NCBI GenBank assembly: GCA_014058105.1
Contig: JACGCM010000779.1
Location: 3,100,001 to 3,164,000, forward strand
DNA: 64,000 nt
Origin: Kingdonia uniflora
Taxonomy: Eukaryota > Streptophyta > Magnoliopsida > Ranunculales > Circaeasteraceae
Direction of reading: 5' to 3'
Under the pieces are notes generated by a model. It saw only the letters and a program-made list of their open reading frames with translations. It was not told the origin of the DNA and did no database searches. The position numbers were made by a program, and so were the translations under genes. Below are positions 32,271-43,109 of the stretch, piece after piece. Position 1 is the first letter of the stretch; each line of letters starts with the position of its first letter.

Positions 32271-35043
32271 TTACAATTTTGACTGAGCAGCTGCCTCCAC
32301 GGCCACCTTCTCCTCCTCCGCTAGCTGCGCTTCCTCCTCCGGGGTAATGTCAATCCTGTCCTTCAACGGCAGGGGACCCTGTCGTGTAGAATAGTCGAGA
32401 TGGTTTAGCTCGGGGATATCCTGGGTCTGACGCAAAACAAACAACGATGGAGCCAAAGTTTTTACCCACCACTCGATAGATAGGCGAAATTCTTCCTCCA
32501 GTTATGCTTTACCATCTACCAGCTCGGTCACGCGACCCTGCAGACCGTCTGACACCTACTTCTCACCGGCGAGTTGTTCACAGAGGGTTTGCTCACTCAC
32601 ATCCTTCTCTAGCGATAGTGTTTTCAGACACCAGTGGGTCACCTCCAAATCACCTTCAACCAGCTCCTTTGCCAAGTACTTCGCTAGCTCGTATTGCACG
32701 GCTTCCCTAACTAGCTACTTCTACATTGCCTGCATCTCCTCAAGTCGTTGCTCTAACTCGGCATTACGGCTGACCCGGTTCTCGCTATGGAGTAGCGCAT
32801 CCTCGAGGGTGATGGGACATTGCATGATACAAAAATACATACTTAAGCACCATAGACGACCAAGCACGAATACATAATTAAACACTTACCTGGACAACCA
32901 CGATAACCACTGCACGCCGTACACAAGGGTCACTCAGAACTTTTGTAACATGAATCTTCTTCTTGTCCTTATAGGGCGTACTCTGCAGCTCCCCCTCGGG
33001 CAAGCTACCTGCATATAGCTTACCACTAACCAGAGAGTGGGTTCCTTCCTCAACATACAACTATGATAGTATCTCCTTTTCCTTACCTTAGAGTTCATCC
33101 CACTCCTCGTTTAGGAGACCTACAACCACAGTTTTCTACCGCTTCGTAATTGGGGCCTCTTCGATATGGCCAGTCACCCCCCGCAGTCTAGGGCTCTGTC
33201 CAGGGATAAGAGGCACGGCCGCATTCGAGCCAAATTCATCATTTTCCCTCGTATTCAGGAACCTTGGCATCATCCCGACACTCTCTGTAGATTTATAACT
33301 ATGCACACTTTCCACCGAATAAGTATTTCTCGCTGGATATACACGGGGCTTACTATACTTCTTCGATGACTAATATTTCTCCGCGTCGAACGTCCTGTTC
33401 AAAATCGTCGTTAACACTTATCAATCTTTGTTTTTTAGGCCGAGAACACGTAAGCGAGACGTCTTATGCGATACTTTCGCAGGCGTCATACCTGCACACC
33501 AACGAACAACCATTTAAACCACGAATAACAAATAATAGCAACAAACAATAACATTTTACAAAATGAGTAACGTACACTTCGTGTTAAAAATGTATTGATG
33601 CAAACGATGGTTTGGCCCATCGTCAAAGTCATAGGTAACTAGGATCGGATGCCGACAGCAATACTTTCCACTCGTCGGTAGCTTAAAAATCTTTGGCTCG
33701 CCAGACTTATGAGCTATATAATACCAGTGCCTCCACTCGGGCGTACAACTTTGCATGATCCTCTGACACCTCAGACCAGCCACACCCTCCTTGCCTATAG
33801 TTGCCTTGGCCATATCCTTTTTTACTTTGGCCGAGGTCCAGGTTTGCCATTCGTCATGCCTCGTGCACGATCGTGACCGTATAATACGCGGCAACGCCGA
33901 CTCTTCTAACACCACGAACTCGTCATGATCTTTTCCCACACCATTAGGAACGGCATCCCATTAATGAGGACATCACCCCATTTTATAGGCGACCATTATA
34001 TCCCCACAACCTACGTTCTACCGAGGCGGTACTGACTGATTAATCAGTCGACACCCCATCATCACTTGATAAAAATTGCCGTTCATTTACCCCGGATGAT
34101 GCCCAATCGAGTTCAAACATTTTTTAGTCAAGTTATCTAAGGGAAACCTCAATCCCGCATCAAATTCCCCATAGTAGACAATGCATTGATTGGGTGCCAA
34201 TGTTTGGCAGTCCGGCCATATCCACTCACTATTGCCATGAGCCCTCACTCGCTCGTTGACCTCGTCAAGGAACTCCATTCTGATCCCCGGACTCTTATAC
34301 TTGGCTAACGGGCAAGACAACCTCCACTCACTGAGATAAGGCCATAAGGCCTCAGAGGGCCCCCTCTTCTGACTACTTATAAAGGCCCCATGGTTCAGGT
34401 TCCCGGATACTCTCCAATGTACCATGAAATCCACCCACGACTCTGCCCATAAATCTCGATGCACCGACATTCTGACCTTGTGGTCATCGCTGCCCTCCCA
34501 TTCCTTGGGCACGATACAAGGCGGCACGGCAGTAGAGCCCTCCGTAGATTGTTCATCCCATGACGCCACCATACCTCAGCTTGCTTTCTATCCTTTTCTC
34601 GCAAAAGTATACTAACTCGTGCTCGGCGCCGGTACATCCCTGTACGAGCCAGGTACAAATGTCAGGTTCAACCCTAAAAGTACAAATGGCATATTAGTCT
34701 CTCAACGCACTAAGGCACCCTTTGGACATCCTCCCCCTTAACCCACATTTCCCAGATACAGCCTCCAATATATCTACGACACCATTACAAATAGTACAAT
34801 TTGTCTTGACATCGCGGTGAGTTCACCTTTTCTGATTACCAGCGTGTACTTCCCTATCGGTATGTACTATGTTCCCCGGTCATCTACGGCGCTTAACGAG
34901 TTCTTACTACTGTTATAGGATGACATATTACCTAAATCAGATAAGTTACCAGAAAACTTACCTGTTAGCTCGCGCAAATGACTATACCGCTCCCAAATCC
35001 CTCTGTTCAACTCACTTCCAATATCGAACTGATTGCTCAACAT
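32271..35043 (-). pseudogene. Antisense extra gene of T+ (Transposase_28-like, PF04195-type)
   Basis: Runs opposite to gag-pol. Start ATG at 35,041-35,043 (MLSNQFDIGSELNRG); exon 1 ends at 34,962 with a strong donor CAG|GTAAGT. The main block at 34,572-34,087 ends GLRFPLDNLTKKCLNSIGHH, and the next at 33,939-33,556 has WRHWYYIAHKSGEPKIFKLP. Together these resemble the 'putative gypsy type transposon' domain (PF04195) of the extra ORFs known in Tat elements. A C-terminal Glu/Lys-rich coiled-coil-like stretch (32,820-32,271) ends LAEEEKVAVEAAAQSKL. Introns and stops break the reading. The protein's role is not established. G1b has a counterpart at 39,422-42,536. Confidence 0.65.
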
Positions 35044-35112
35044 TCCATTCTTGAAAACCAAAAGAAAGAGAATTTTAACCCAGAAGATAGAGAAATTTAG
35101 GGTAATCTCAGT

Positions 35113-35121
35113 CCTTTTATA
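35113..35121 (-). promoter_or_regulatory. TATA box for the antisense gene of T+
   Basis: On the minus strand TATAAAAGG, 70 bases before the antisense ATG at 35,043. It suggests the antisense gene has its own promoter inside the element, facing away from the 3' LTR. Confidence 0.55.
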
Positions 35122-35344
35122 GTGGAAAAAATGGAGAGACGGTTATCATTTAATCCTTCCGGCCCACGCATATGATTTGACGGTTCCTCATAGTGGCAGC
35201 AGTCATACCACACACCTTCCCATGAATTAAATACTCCCCTCCCCTCCCAAGATACTGCCAGGCAGGCTGTCACACACCTCTTAATATGATGAGCCCACAC
35301 ACACGGCCAGACCACCTCAGCTCTCCCTCTCTGTGAGTAAGACC

Positions 35345-35357
35345 TGAGGGGGGCGAT
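35345..35357 (+). other. Polypurine tract of T+
   Basis: TGAGGGGGGCGAT directly before the LTR start at 35,358, the expected plus-strand primer site of a gypsy element. Confidence 0.75.
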
Positions 35358-35395
35358 TGTTGGAGCACGCTTCCGCTAGTATCAATATGGCAGGC

Positions 35396-35560
35396 CGTCC
35401 TACGAACTACCACTCCGTATAGGGATACCTCATCAAGGCTAAACAACGAAGCTGCAGGTCGCTCAATGAGCAAGCTCGTCTTACGACCACCACTCCGTAA
35501 AGGGACACCCCATCAAGGCTAAACAATGAAGCGACAGGTCGCTCAATGAGAAAGCTCATC
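35396..35560 (+). repeat. Tandem duplication of about 80 bp inside the T+ LTR
   Basis: Two units each contain ACCACTCCGTA, CATCAAGGCTAAACAA and AGGTCGCTCAATGAG. A tandem duplication in an LTR upstream region often marks repeated enhancer elements. Confidence 0.75.
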
Positions 35561-35778
35561 TTAGGACCACCACACAGAATATTGAGACTCTAGCAAGGCC
35601 ATTCTACGATTATTTCTAAATGACAAACAAAATCCAACGACTATAGAACCGTAACAACGACCACCCAATCCCACAACCCTGAAGGGATAGCCTAGGAATT
35701 TCCCAGGGCACATGAGCAGGGGTACTTCAAGGTTAAACCCTCCCTATAAATAGAAAGGAGGAGGTAACCCAAGAAGGA

Positions 35779-35822
35779 TCTTCTTCTTCTTCTTCTACTT
35801 CTTCTTCTTCCTCTTCTTTGAG
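35779..35822 (+). repeat. CTT microsatellite in the T+ LTR
   Basis: A run of CTT triplets with a few changes, downstream of the TATA-like sequence near 35,748, so in the probable LTR leader. Confidence 0.8.
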
Positions 35823-36071
35823 CACTTACTCTTCTTCTACTGCCTCTTGAATTACCAACATCCAGAGATGATCAGGAATGATCAGTTATACTAAAGGGAG
35901 TCGAGTGGTGCCCTCCTCTGGTACAATATCAAGCGTACATTTATTTTTGTTCCCTAGAGGAACAACGGGACTACACAACTTGATTTCCTAAGGTCTTTTA
36001 TTTAATATTCCTTCCCAAGGTATTTGGTGGTTCTCGCGTTCTCCCCCGGAGGTCTAATGATATCTAATTCA

Positions 36072-36809
36072 TTTAGTACACTGTCATGATAATACTGAAG
36101 CTAATTACTGTATTTTAAATATGAACGTATGGACAGATAAAGATATTTACAAAGTCCATGATCTTCAAATACTCAGTGAACCTACTATGTCTCATGGGCC
36201 AGGATTACTTCAAGTCAGCAATAACTTTTTAAGTTTTATTACGTACACACCTTGTGTATTAAGCTTAATTGCTTCCAGAAGCTTATACTTCCCTAGGTGG
36301 CTTCCGGTAGATATATTTATCTAGTTTCCCATATAGATACGTGGTATTTATATTAGACGCATGTCTAGCTTGTCCTCAACCTTTTAATAGATTGATCAGT
36401 ACCGAAACTTTATAACATTTATAACCAAGTAAAAGACCACATTACAATCGATACAATTTTTCTTAAAGAATTCCTAGTCAACTAGTCTTGCCTTGACCAA
36501 ATCATCTCTCCGAGTTAGCCATGTTTTTGTACCTTTCCTATTTGTAACCAATAGGCTCAATGATATCACTTTGCATTATGCTAGCAAGACGAGCTTCGCT
36601 TAGATTCCAGATGCCCACTTTGGCCAATGTATAACAACACACAATCATTTACAATAAGTGGTTTTGAATTCTCATTCTTGATTACGAGCATAATAGCGAA
36701 TATGAATACCTTATCAGCAAATATCTACTAAGGGGTCCTACGTTATGCTTCTTATAAACTCTTAATAGTTCGAAATCTCCTTATTATCATACGTATGTGC
36801 CTCCCTGGG
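36072..36809 (-). pseudogene. Ty1/copia reverse transcriptase fragment
   Basis: Minus-strand reading from 36,809: EISNY, then WPKWASGI near 36,600 (the WPKWKEAI block of copia pol), KARLVD (the KARLVAQG block), LDMRL (the GLDMRLMDV block), VIKLKKLLL near 36,240 (the SIKLQRSLYGLKQ block) and FSIIMTVY at 36,099 (the FSIIAVYVDD block). It breaks off at the right end of T+ (36,071), inside the active-site block. Upstream it is cut at 36,809 by the G1b LTR; the integrase half continues at 55,436. Heavily decayed. Confidence 0.75.
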
Positions 36810-37283
36810 TGTAATGGTGTGTTTTCTAGAAGGTAAACTTTGCCAAGACTTCAGTATGGAAATTATAATTGCAAACTTGAACACGCTAGATTTTTTGTGA
36901 AAACTTAGTAAAACCTTATAAAAACCATGACCTCGAGGAAGATTTAGGTATAAAAATCTAATAAATGCTAGCTATTACAATTGGTAAACAATAAGGATAT
37001 GAAATTGTAGAAGAATAATAGAGTTGCAGATCGGATTAACATATGCTCTGCCTATATTTATGCTAGATACAGGCAGTTACAAAAATAAATGGCTTTCAAT
37101 TTTGGTAGGTAGTGGGCGAACTTCGCAGATCTTTCTATAATGACCCTATTTAACCAAGTGTAATGGCTACTATAGTAGGTCGAGCACTATGGTTACAAAT
37201 ATAACATCTTCTCGAATGATAAAATATCTTTGACTAAGTTCTGCTAGCTTCTCCTTGCCGAATCTGGGATATATGCTACTACA
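36810..37283 (-). repeat. 3' LTR of G1b (474 bp)
   Basis: Plus-strand ends TGTAATGG and GCTACTACA; aligns with 12,155-12,627. The neighbouring internal sequence on the minus strand is GAGAATGGGGTGT (37,284-37,296), a polypurine tract, which makes this a 3' LTR. Confidence 0.85.
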
Positions 37284-37296
37284 ACACCCCATTCTC
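37284..37296 (-). other. Polypurine tract of G1b
   Basis: GAGAATGGGGTGT on the minus strand directly before the LTR. Confidence 0.65.
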
Positions 37297-37560
37297 GATA
37301 TAATTACTTGTTATTGCGTAGAGAAGACTATCTGAATGTAAAAAGATTTTAAACTTTGGTGTATGAAAACTGTGTTTGCCATTCCCAAGGCTTGAAAGTT
37401 AAATAGACCTGGTCATTGCGTGGTCCCAATGTGTATTAATGGAAGGATGCCTGATTCTGGTAAATGTGATGTTGAGAGTGATAGACTACAAATAGTATTA
37501 AAGAACGATGGGAAGGTATTTCTTGGCAGATAGTAAAGGTAAAGGTATTCAACAATGGTG

Positions 37561-37990
37561 ATGACACAGTTTTAGATGCTACGTAATAAGTTTGTATGGC
37601 GTGTGGATGCTATGTATTGGGGGCTGAGGGAGTTATATTTTGGTCAACTGTCGCTGTCATCGTTCTATCTGAAACTTGTTGAGCTGTCATATGAATAAAT
37701 GACAGAATTGAAGGTAGAGTGTGCTGAAGTAGAGTTTTTTTTTCCGGTGCCAGTATCACTACGTGTTACTGACGGCTGCAGAGCGTATTGATAGTCTTCC
37801 CTAGTTAGCCTACGCGACGGCGGAAGATGAAGATGCTTTAGCGGGTGGGGCTAGCTGTGGGGGCTTATTCGGCCGCTATCGTCTGTATAATCCCTATGGT
37901 TTATGAGGTGGTGGGGGTTATGGAGGAGGAGGCGGAGGCTATATTTCCTTTGTGAAAGAGTGTGTCTTGTTGGATGAATAGAGGACTAAA
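37561..37990 (+). pseudogene. Antisense small ORF A in the G1b 3' region, function unknown
   Basis: Plus-strand reading from ATG 37,561: VWRVDAMYWGLRELYFGQLS, LKLVELSYE, stop, MTELKVECAEVE; a frameshift in a T run near 37,736; then QYHYVLLTAAERIDSLP, TAEDEDALAGG and GGLFGRYRLYNPYG. The tail is glycine-rich and ends with a stop near 37,990. Matches with ORF B: RV..(M/K)YW.L..LYFG..S, M.E, YHY.L, (I/V)DSL and EDALA in the same order. I do not recognise the family. It lies opposite to gag-pol, nearest the 3' LTR. Confidence 0.5.
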
Positions 37991-38357
37991 TATGAGGTTT
38001 AACTGATGCAAAGTAACTTGTAGGTCGATTTGTAATGTTTATCAAAGTAATGAGTGGTGAATGTGAAATATAATTTTTATCGGAATTATGCAAAATAAAT
38101 TGTTATTCATGCTTCTGATTTTTGTATCGACGTATTTTGTATCAACATAAATTATTGTAAATCTACATCTTCTCGAATGGAATGGAAAATGGATCTTTAG
38201 GAAAATATTGAACTATGCTGTTGCGATTGGAATAGGATCTCGAAGTGGTTTGTGATGACTGTGTAAGGCCCGTAAGCGGTTCCCTGGGGTGCCAGAGTTC
38301 CAAGGGATATTGGTTGTTGTCTTTAACTCTTGGAATTGTGATGTGTTGAATTATTCA

Positions 38358-38365
38358 TATAAATA
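38358..38365 (+). promoter_or_regulatory. TATA box upstream of ORF B
   Basis: TATAAATA, 48 bases before the ATG at 38,406, giving a short leader. Suggests ORF B could be transcribed on its own. Confidence 0.45.
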
Positions 38366-38405
38366 CACCTTGTTTGTTTGAGGAAGTCATTTTTAATTTA
38401 CTGAG

Positions 38406-38708
38406 ATGGTAAGGATAAGGGCGCCGGTTCGGGAAGATGTTTTTCATAATCGTGTACACGAAAAGTATTGGGTGCTGCTGAACCTATATTTTGGTAAACA
38501 TTCTGTAAATGGGTAGACGCTGGTACCGGTCGAGCCCAACTGTGAGAGGATGAGCGAGGTGATGGCAAAGGTGGCTGAAGAAGACTACTTGTATCATTAT
38601 CTGTTATAATCTGTAATTATGTGTCCTCCGGAGAATGTCGATAGTTTAATGAACTGTGCCATGGAATTGGTGTGGAAGGAAGATGCTCTTGCAGCTAGGT
38701 ACGGTTGA
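38406..38708 (+). pseudogene. Antisense small ORF B, tandem paralogue of ORF A
   Basis: From ATG 38,406: MVRIRAPVREDVFHNRVHEK, YWVLLNLYFGKHSVNG, stop, TLVPVEPNCERMSEVMAKVA, EEDYLYHYLL, stop, PPENVDSLMNCAMELVWKED, ALAARYG, stop. Two in-frame stops but no frameshift, so decay is modest. Shares its order of motifs with ORF A about 0.85 kb upstream. Length about 100 residues. No known domain recognised. Confidence 0.5.
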
Positions 38709-39083
38709 AAGGCGGTCCTATTTGCTATCGTAGCTATAATGAATGGATAACCTTATACCCTGGTGTTGATTGAAATAAATTGCTTTATTTATTTATCTTA
38801 TTTTGTTGTTGAACTTCACAAGGAAAAAAGGATCTCAAAGTACTATTGTTTTGCACTTCCTTTGTCTTCACGAGTATGATTTGAATTATGATTAATAAAA
38901 AGTAATATGTTGAATATTTGAAATGAGATTGCTGTTCGATGTGTGGGTAGTTGTATTGTCAAATATTATTTGAATTTGAATTGTGGTTACAACTGCCCCA
39001 AGAATATTGAAGGGGAATAAAAAAGGAAAGATGTGCTGTAGGTGGATGTAGAATAATCAATAGGTACTCCTACAGGTGATGTT

Positions 39084-39290
39084 TTGAGGTATAAGGAATT
39101 GGAGGTGCAATATCTTTTTGCCAACATAAGATCTACCTTGGTGAAGATGGATATAATAGAGGAGCTACAGGGGTATATGGGCTGTTTGGAGCAGCAATGC
39201 ATAGGCTTGTTGACGTTCAGGAGGCGAAGGGTTAAAGACTATGAGAAGAGACGTGTGAGTCATTACGCGCGAGTACACGAACGGTCGTGA
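39084..39290 (+). other. Open frame C between ORF B and the antisense gene
   Basis: 68 open codons, basic at the end (RRRRVKDYEKRR). No convincing similarity to ORF A or B and no domain. It could be the C-terminus of a third small gene or chance. Confidence 0.25.
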
Positions 39291-39319
39291 AGAGGTACGA
39301 TAAATAATCATGTGGGGCC

Positions 39320-39328
39320 TATAAATAG
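39320..39328 (+). promoter_or_regulatory. TATA box for the G1b antisense gene
   Basis: TATAAATAG, about 100 bases before the former start codon at 39,422. Its placement mirrors the TATA box of the antisense gene in T+. Confidence 0.6.
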
Positions 39329-39421
39329 CCTTGTGGTCAGTGACTATTCACACACCAGTGACTCTAAATTTTTTGGTTGATTTCTAAATCATTGCGTTCT
39401 TTTCTTGTGTCTTCATCCACC

Positions 39422-42400
39422 ATTAGTAATGAGGAGATTTGCATTTTGATCCAGAGGGCTAAGCTTGTGAAAGAAAGGAATTTGAAAGCGTCGCAACTTC
39501 AAGGTTAGTTTATATTTTGAGAATTTGTTTGATATCAATGTTTGTTTGGATGTATCGCGATTCTGTTTAAACCTATTGTAGATATGAACTTGAAGAATGT
39601 GATGTATGAAGGAATTTGAGGTTTAGTTAGGATCGTGGAAGAAATCGAAAAAAATACTTTTAGGGTTTATTTAAAATTCTGCTGTTATGTGATGACATGG
39701 GGATGCGGGTAATACCTGAAAGGTGTCGTTAATGATAGAGTATTTGGGATAGAAGGGTGTGAAGTGATTGATGATGATGTGGGGAGAGAGTGTGGTTTGG
39801 TCGCCATTGGTATTATAGCAGGATTCTGGGGCACTTTCTTATTATATTTGATGTCGTAGGATATTGTAGTTGTGGTGCTGGATTTTCTGTTTTACACCGA
39901 AGAGAGCGTAAAATAATTTTTTTTGAATTGGGTTCCTTTTTGGTGGGAAATCGTGTGCCAGATAAAATGTCTTCAAAAAGTTATGTCCTTCCTATATACT
40001 CGAGTAGAATATGTTAGGAATATAAAATAGTTCTTGATGTTAGCACTTATAAAATTTGATATAAAACTTGTATCGATAACTAATATAATAATGTTGAACT
40101 AGATAGCAATATAAGGAATGACGGGTTGGAGTTTAAACTCGACAATAGTATCGAGAATAACGTATGACCATATAATGTATCATATATGATATTATTACTA
40201 ACTTCAAAAAGGAAATATGATTTTCAGGTTCAAAAAATAGCTGAACCTATTCAAAATGTTGATAGAGAAGGGATCTTCAAGAACCTTGAGGACGTATAAC
40301 CACTTTTAATCGATGTAACAAGCAGTGCTCAAGAGTTGGGTAGTAAGTATAGAGTTGGGTAGAGTAGCTCGGATGCGACAATTTTTAATCAATTCAAATT
40401 GGAGGCTAGGGTGATTGACGTGTCCGATGGGGATAGAACTGAAATTGATGTGGAACATGAGGCTCAGGCAATTGATCTAGAAGGGAGTGATGGTGGGGAA
40501 GAAGATGCGGAAAAGGAGGAGGGGGAGTGCTATGGGGAGGCTCCAGAAACTAGTAAAATATTAAGCTTCAAGTCGAAGAATGGTATCCCTAACGATATTT
40601 GGTTGGAGGTGTACCATTATGACATGATGGATCAAGAGGTCCCTTTGGACGATATTCTTATCCATAACGATATTAAACTTGCCTCTTCAAACTGATCAAA
40701 AGAAGTTTCTAAACTTATTTGATGTTGCCTCTGGTCAGTTCAACCCGAACGTTTACGACCTCTTTCCGGTGGTGGGAGTGATAAATGGTTGACTAAAGGA
40801 GAGGGGGGAGGAGATAATCATTGTAGATGACTTGTGTATGTATTATTCACTCAAGCAGAATATACATAAATTTGGGTATAGGTTCTTAACGAGGTTCTTG
40901 AGGAGACCTCTATTTTATGAAATGGTATCGACAGGGGGGCAGCACTTTGCTGATTATCTCCTTGTCTCGAGGAATTATTAATTCGACCAAAAACATCTAG
41001 GGGAGCATCTGAAAAGAAAAAGATTCCACTTTGGTGTGTGTTTAGGTAACTTGGGTGTCGAAGTTTTTGACTTCCTGTTGTGTTGAAATTGTGTTTAACT
41101 GTTTGTTATTATATCTTCGTGCAGTACTGAAGAAGATCGATAGAAAGTCCATGGTCCAAGAAAAGTTATATAACATCACTATCGATTACTATGGTCGAAT
41201 TGATTCTTTGGTTGACGAGCAAGAGAAGGTTGACGGTCTTTTCCATGAGGCTGGAATAAAAAGAACTCAAACCAAAGGTGCTGATATCCCTTTTATCAAC
41301 CAAGAAAATGTCTACGAAGAATAAGAGAGCTGCTGAATCGAGTCTACCCCTCCAAAACCCTACGTTTAATGGGTATACCACATATATTGCGGCGGAGAAG
41401 GAAGCCCTATAGAGTAGGTCCTTTGCCCAAGAAAAAGGGAATAAGGGCTGCCAACACTCCTAGTATCCTTACTCCCCTTGTGAGGAGGACATCTTGACGA
41501 TCTCTTATCGAGGAGGAAGAAAAAGGTGATACTGCTGGTTTACCACCCAAGTCGACCAAGGCACAGCCTGCTTTAGCTTTGAAAGGGGCTCTTAAGAGTT
41601 GACAAAGGCGAATGACGCTTTGGCGGTGAAAAAGGACTTTCAAGAGTCTTCCAAGGTAAAGGTTGGTGGGGGTTGCGTGGGTCTCATGCGGAGACTCAGC
41701 AGACCATCGTGGCCTTTGCTACTGAGAAGGGCACTCTGGAAGTGGACTTTGCCAACTGCATTGCTGCGGCTGAGAGCTTGTCGATCTTCTTCATCGAAGG
41801 TCACCGCACGATGAATAAGGTTATAAAATTTCATGTTATGACTCATTTAATGACTTTTATACCTTTGTCGAGGACTCACTGTTATATTCTAATACATATT
41901 AAGAAGCTGCTTCTCGATGTTAAGCCTTAGATGCTTGGTGGGCAAAGCCTTGGCGATAAGCTCTTGGTCTCAATAAACATTGAGAAGGAACTCATAGCTG
42001 AGAAGGTAGAGCTGGAGGAAGAGCTCGAGGGGATGAAGTGAGGGGCGACCAAATCGAAGGAGGTGGGCATGGCTGAAATGAAGAAGATGTGTCTTAGAGA
42101 GAAAACAAAAAAGATCACCCAGCTCAAGGTTTATATGGCGAAGGAGAGGGAAGATGTTATTGTTCTGTAAAAGACCAGCTTCGTAAATGATGTCCGTGAA
42201 CAGGTTTTGGCTGCGCGAATGTCGATGGAGGAGGAGCATGCCAAGGGGCTCGATAAGTAAAGTGTAAAGGCTGAGCGAGTCAATCTTGCCAGTCTTAAGC
42301 GCATGAAGGCCAATTACGGAGAGGAATTCTGGGAGATGGAGGAGAGGAAAGATTTCTACAAGAGATTGGTTGTTACTGCTGTGGCCATCTTCTCCGATTC

Positions 42401-42536
42401 GATTGTTGAAGAGGAAATGCTCGTGGTACCAGCTCCTTCTATTCCCGAAGGTATTGTTCCATGGGAAGTGCTGATTAACCTTACTCTAGGTATGCCAGTT
42501 AAGGATGCTACTCCTATATCTCCTCCTGTAGAGTAG
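39422..42536 (+). pseudogene. Antisense extra gene of G1b (Transposase_28-like with coiled-coil tail)
   Basis: Exon 1: 39,422-39,503 (SNEEICILIQRAKLVKERNL), whose start codon reads ATT, then donor AAG|GTTAGT. Acceptor TTTTCAG at 40,221-40,227. Exon 2 from 40,228 reads VQKIAEPIQNVDREGIFKNL, an acidic part, and [16 protein letters not shown], continuing in a shifted frame with [20 protein letters not shown] and [20 protein letters not shown]. These fit the PF04195-type domain (PL.P...L.., QLNPN.W, Y.LK). A further exon starts after GTGCAG at 41,125 (KKIDRKSMVQEKLYN). The C-terminal part (41,950-42,536) is Glu/Lys-rich, coiled-coil-like, ending PISPPVE. Several stops. Counterpart of the antisense gene of T+. 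Confidence 0.65.
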
Positions 42537-43109
42537 AGAGTATTTGAAAGTTGTTTAAGTTCTGTTGGATGTACATGTGGTCGATGGGACCTAAAAATAT
42601 TTATTTTTTTGGGTATTAATGACTATTTTTTGATAATAGTTATGTCAAATGATATTTTAAAATATTTAAGTAGTCGATAGTGATGCATAGAATTTGTGAA
42701 GAAAATATATAGAGTGCTTGATTCGACATGATTGATAGTATTGCATACTATGGTAGATGAATATTTAAAGTGTTACTTTGAGCAAGTATCTGAGTTGATG
42801 TAAAGAGGGCCATTTGATGGTTTTGCCGAAGGAAGGATAATGACCAGATATTATTCCTCTATGGGATATCTGGGTGTTTGAGAAAAAAAAACAAAACATA
42901 ATAAGTTTTGTTCTATAAATAATGAATTACAAACAAATATATCTGGTAATTGGATAGATGTTTGTCGAAAAAATGAACAATAGTTGCGATAAATAAATAA
43001 CAAGTATTTACCGATACTAAAATTTTTAATTAACAATGTAATGATAGTAAAGATGCCTTTATTCAAAGTATTTGAAAGAGATTACATCGGTTGTCTATAG
43101 AATATATTC
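42537..43109. other. AT-rich spacer where antisense gene and pol converge
   Basis: No gene. The 3' ends of the plus-strand antisense gene and minus-strand pol face each other here, so termination signals for both are expected, but none could be fixed by eye. Confidence 0.45.

Larger units (their letters stand above)
24441..36071 (+). mobile_element. Tat-type Ty3/gypsy retrotransposon T+, no recognisable 5' LTR
   Basis: Plus strand, in order: gag (24,470-25,720), protease (26,020-26,400), RT (26,468-27,455), RNase H (27,560-27,960), second RNase H (27,960-28,450), integrase (28,680-29,800), two tandem-repeat blocks (29,862-31,236), an antisense gene (35,043-32,271), polypurine tract and 3' LTR (35,358-36,071). 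This architecture, with a second RNase H and an extended repeat-rich 3' region with an antisense ORF, is that of Tat elements. The start coordinate is approximate. The right end interrupts the copia RT that continues at 36,072. Confidence 0.8.
35358..36071 (+). repeat. 3' LTR of T+ (about 714 bp)
   Basis: Starts TGTTGGAGCACGC immediately after the polypurine tract. The end is set at TCTAATTCA (36,071) because minus-strand copia RT reading resumes at that point; it is uncertain by a few tens of bases. Internal features: a tandem duplication (35,396-35,560), a short CTT microsatellite and a possible transcription signal (CCTATAAATAG near 35,748). No matching 5' LTR is in the window. Confidence 0.7.

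Noticed and set aside
33166..33551. Plus-strand ORFs in the T+ 3' region
   Set aside because: Opposite to the antisense gene reading and without conserved motifs.
39084..39290. Third copy of the ORF A/B family
   Set aside because: Only vague similarity; the ordered motifs shared by A and B are absent.
39790..40017. 75-codon plus-strand ORF with hydrophobic start
   Set aside because: Lies between donor 39,504 and acceptor 40,227 of the antisense gene, so probably intronic.
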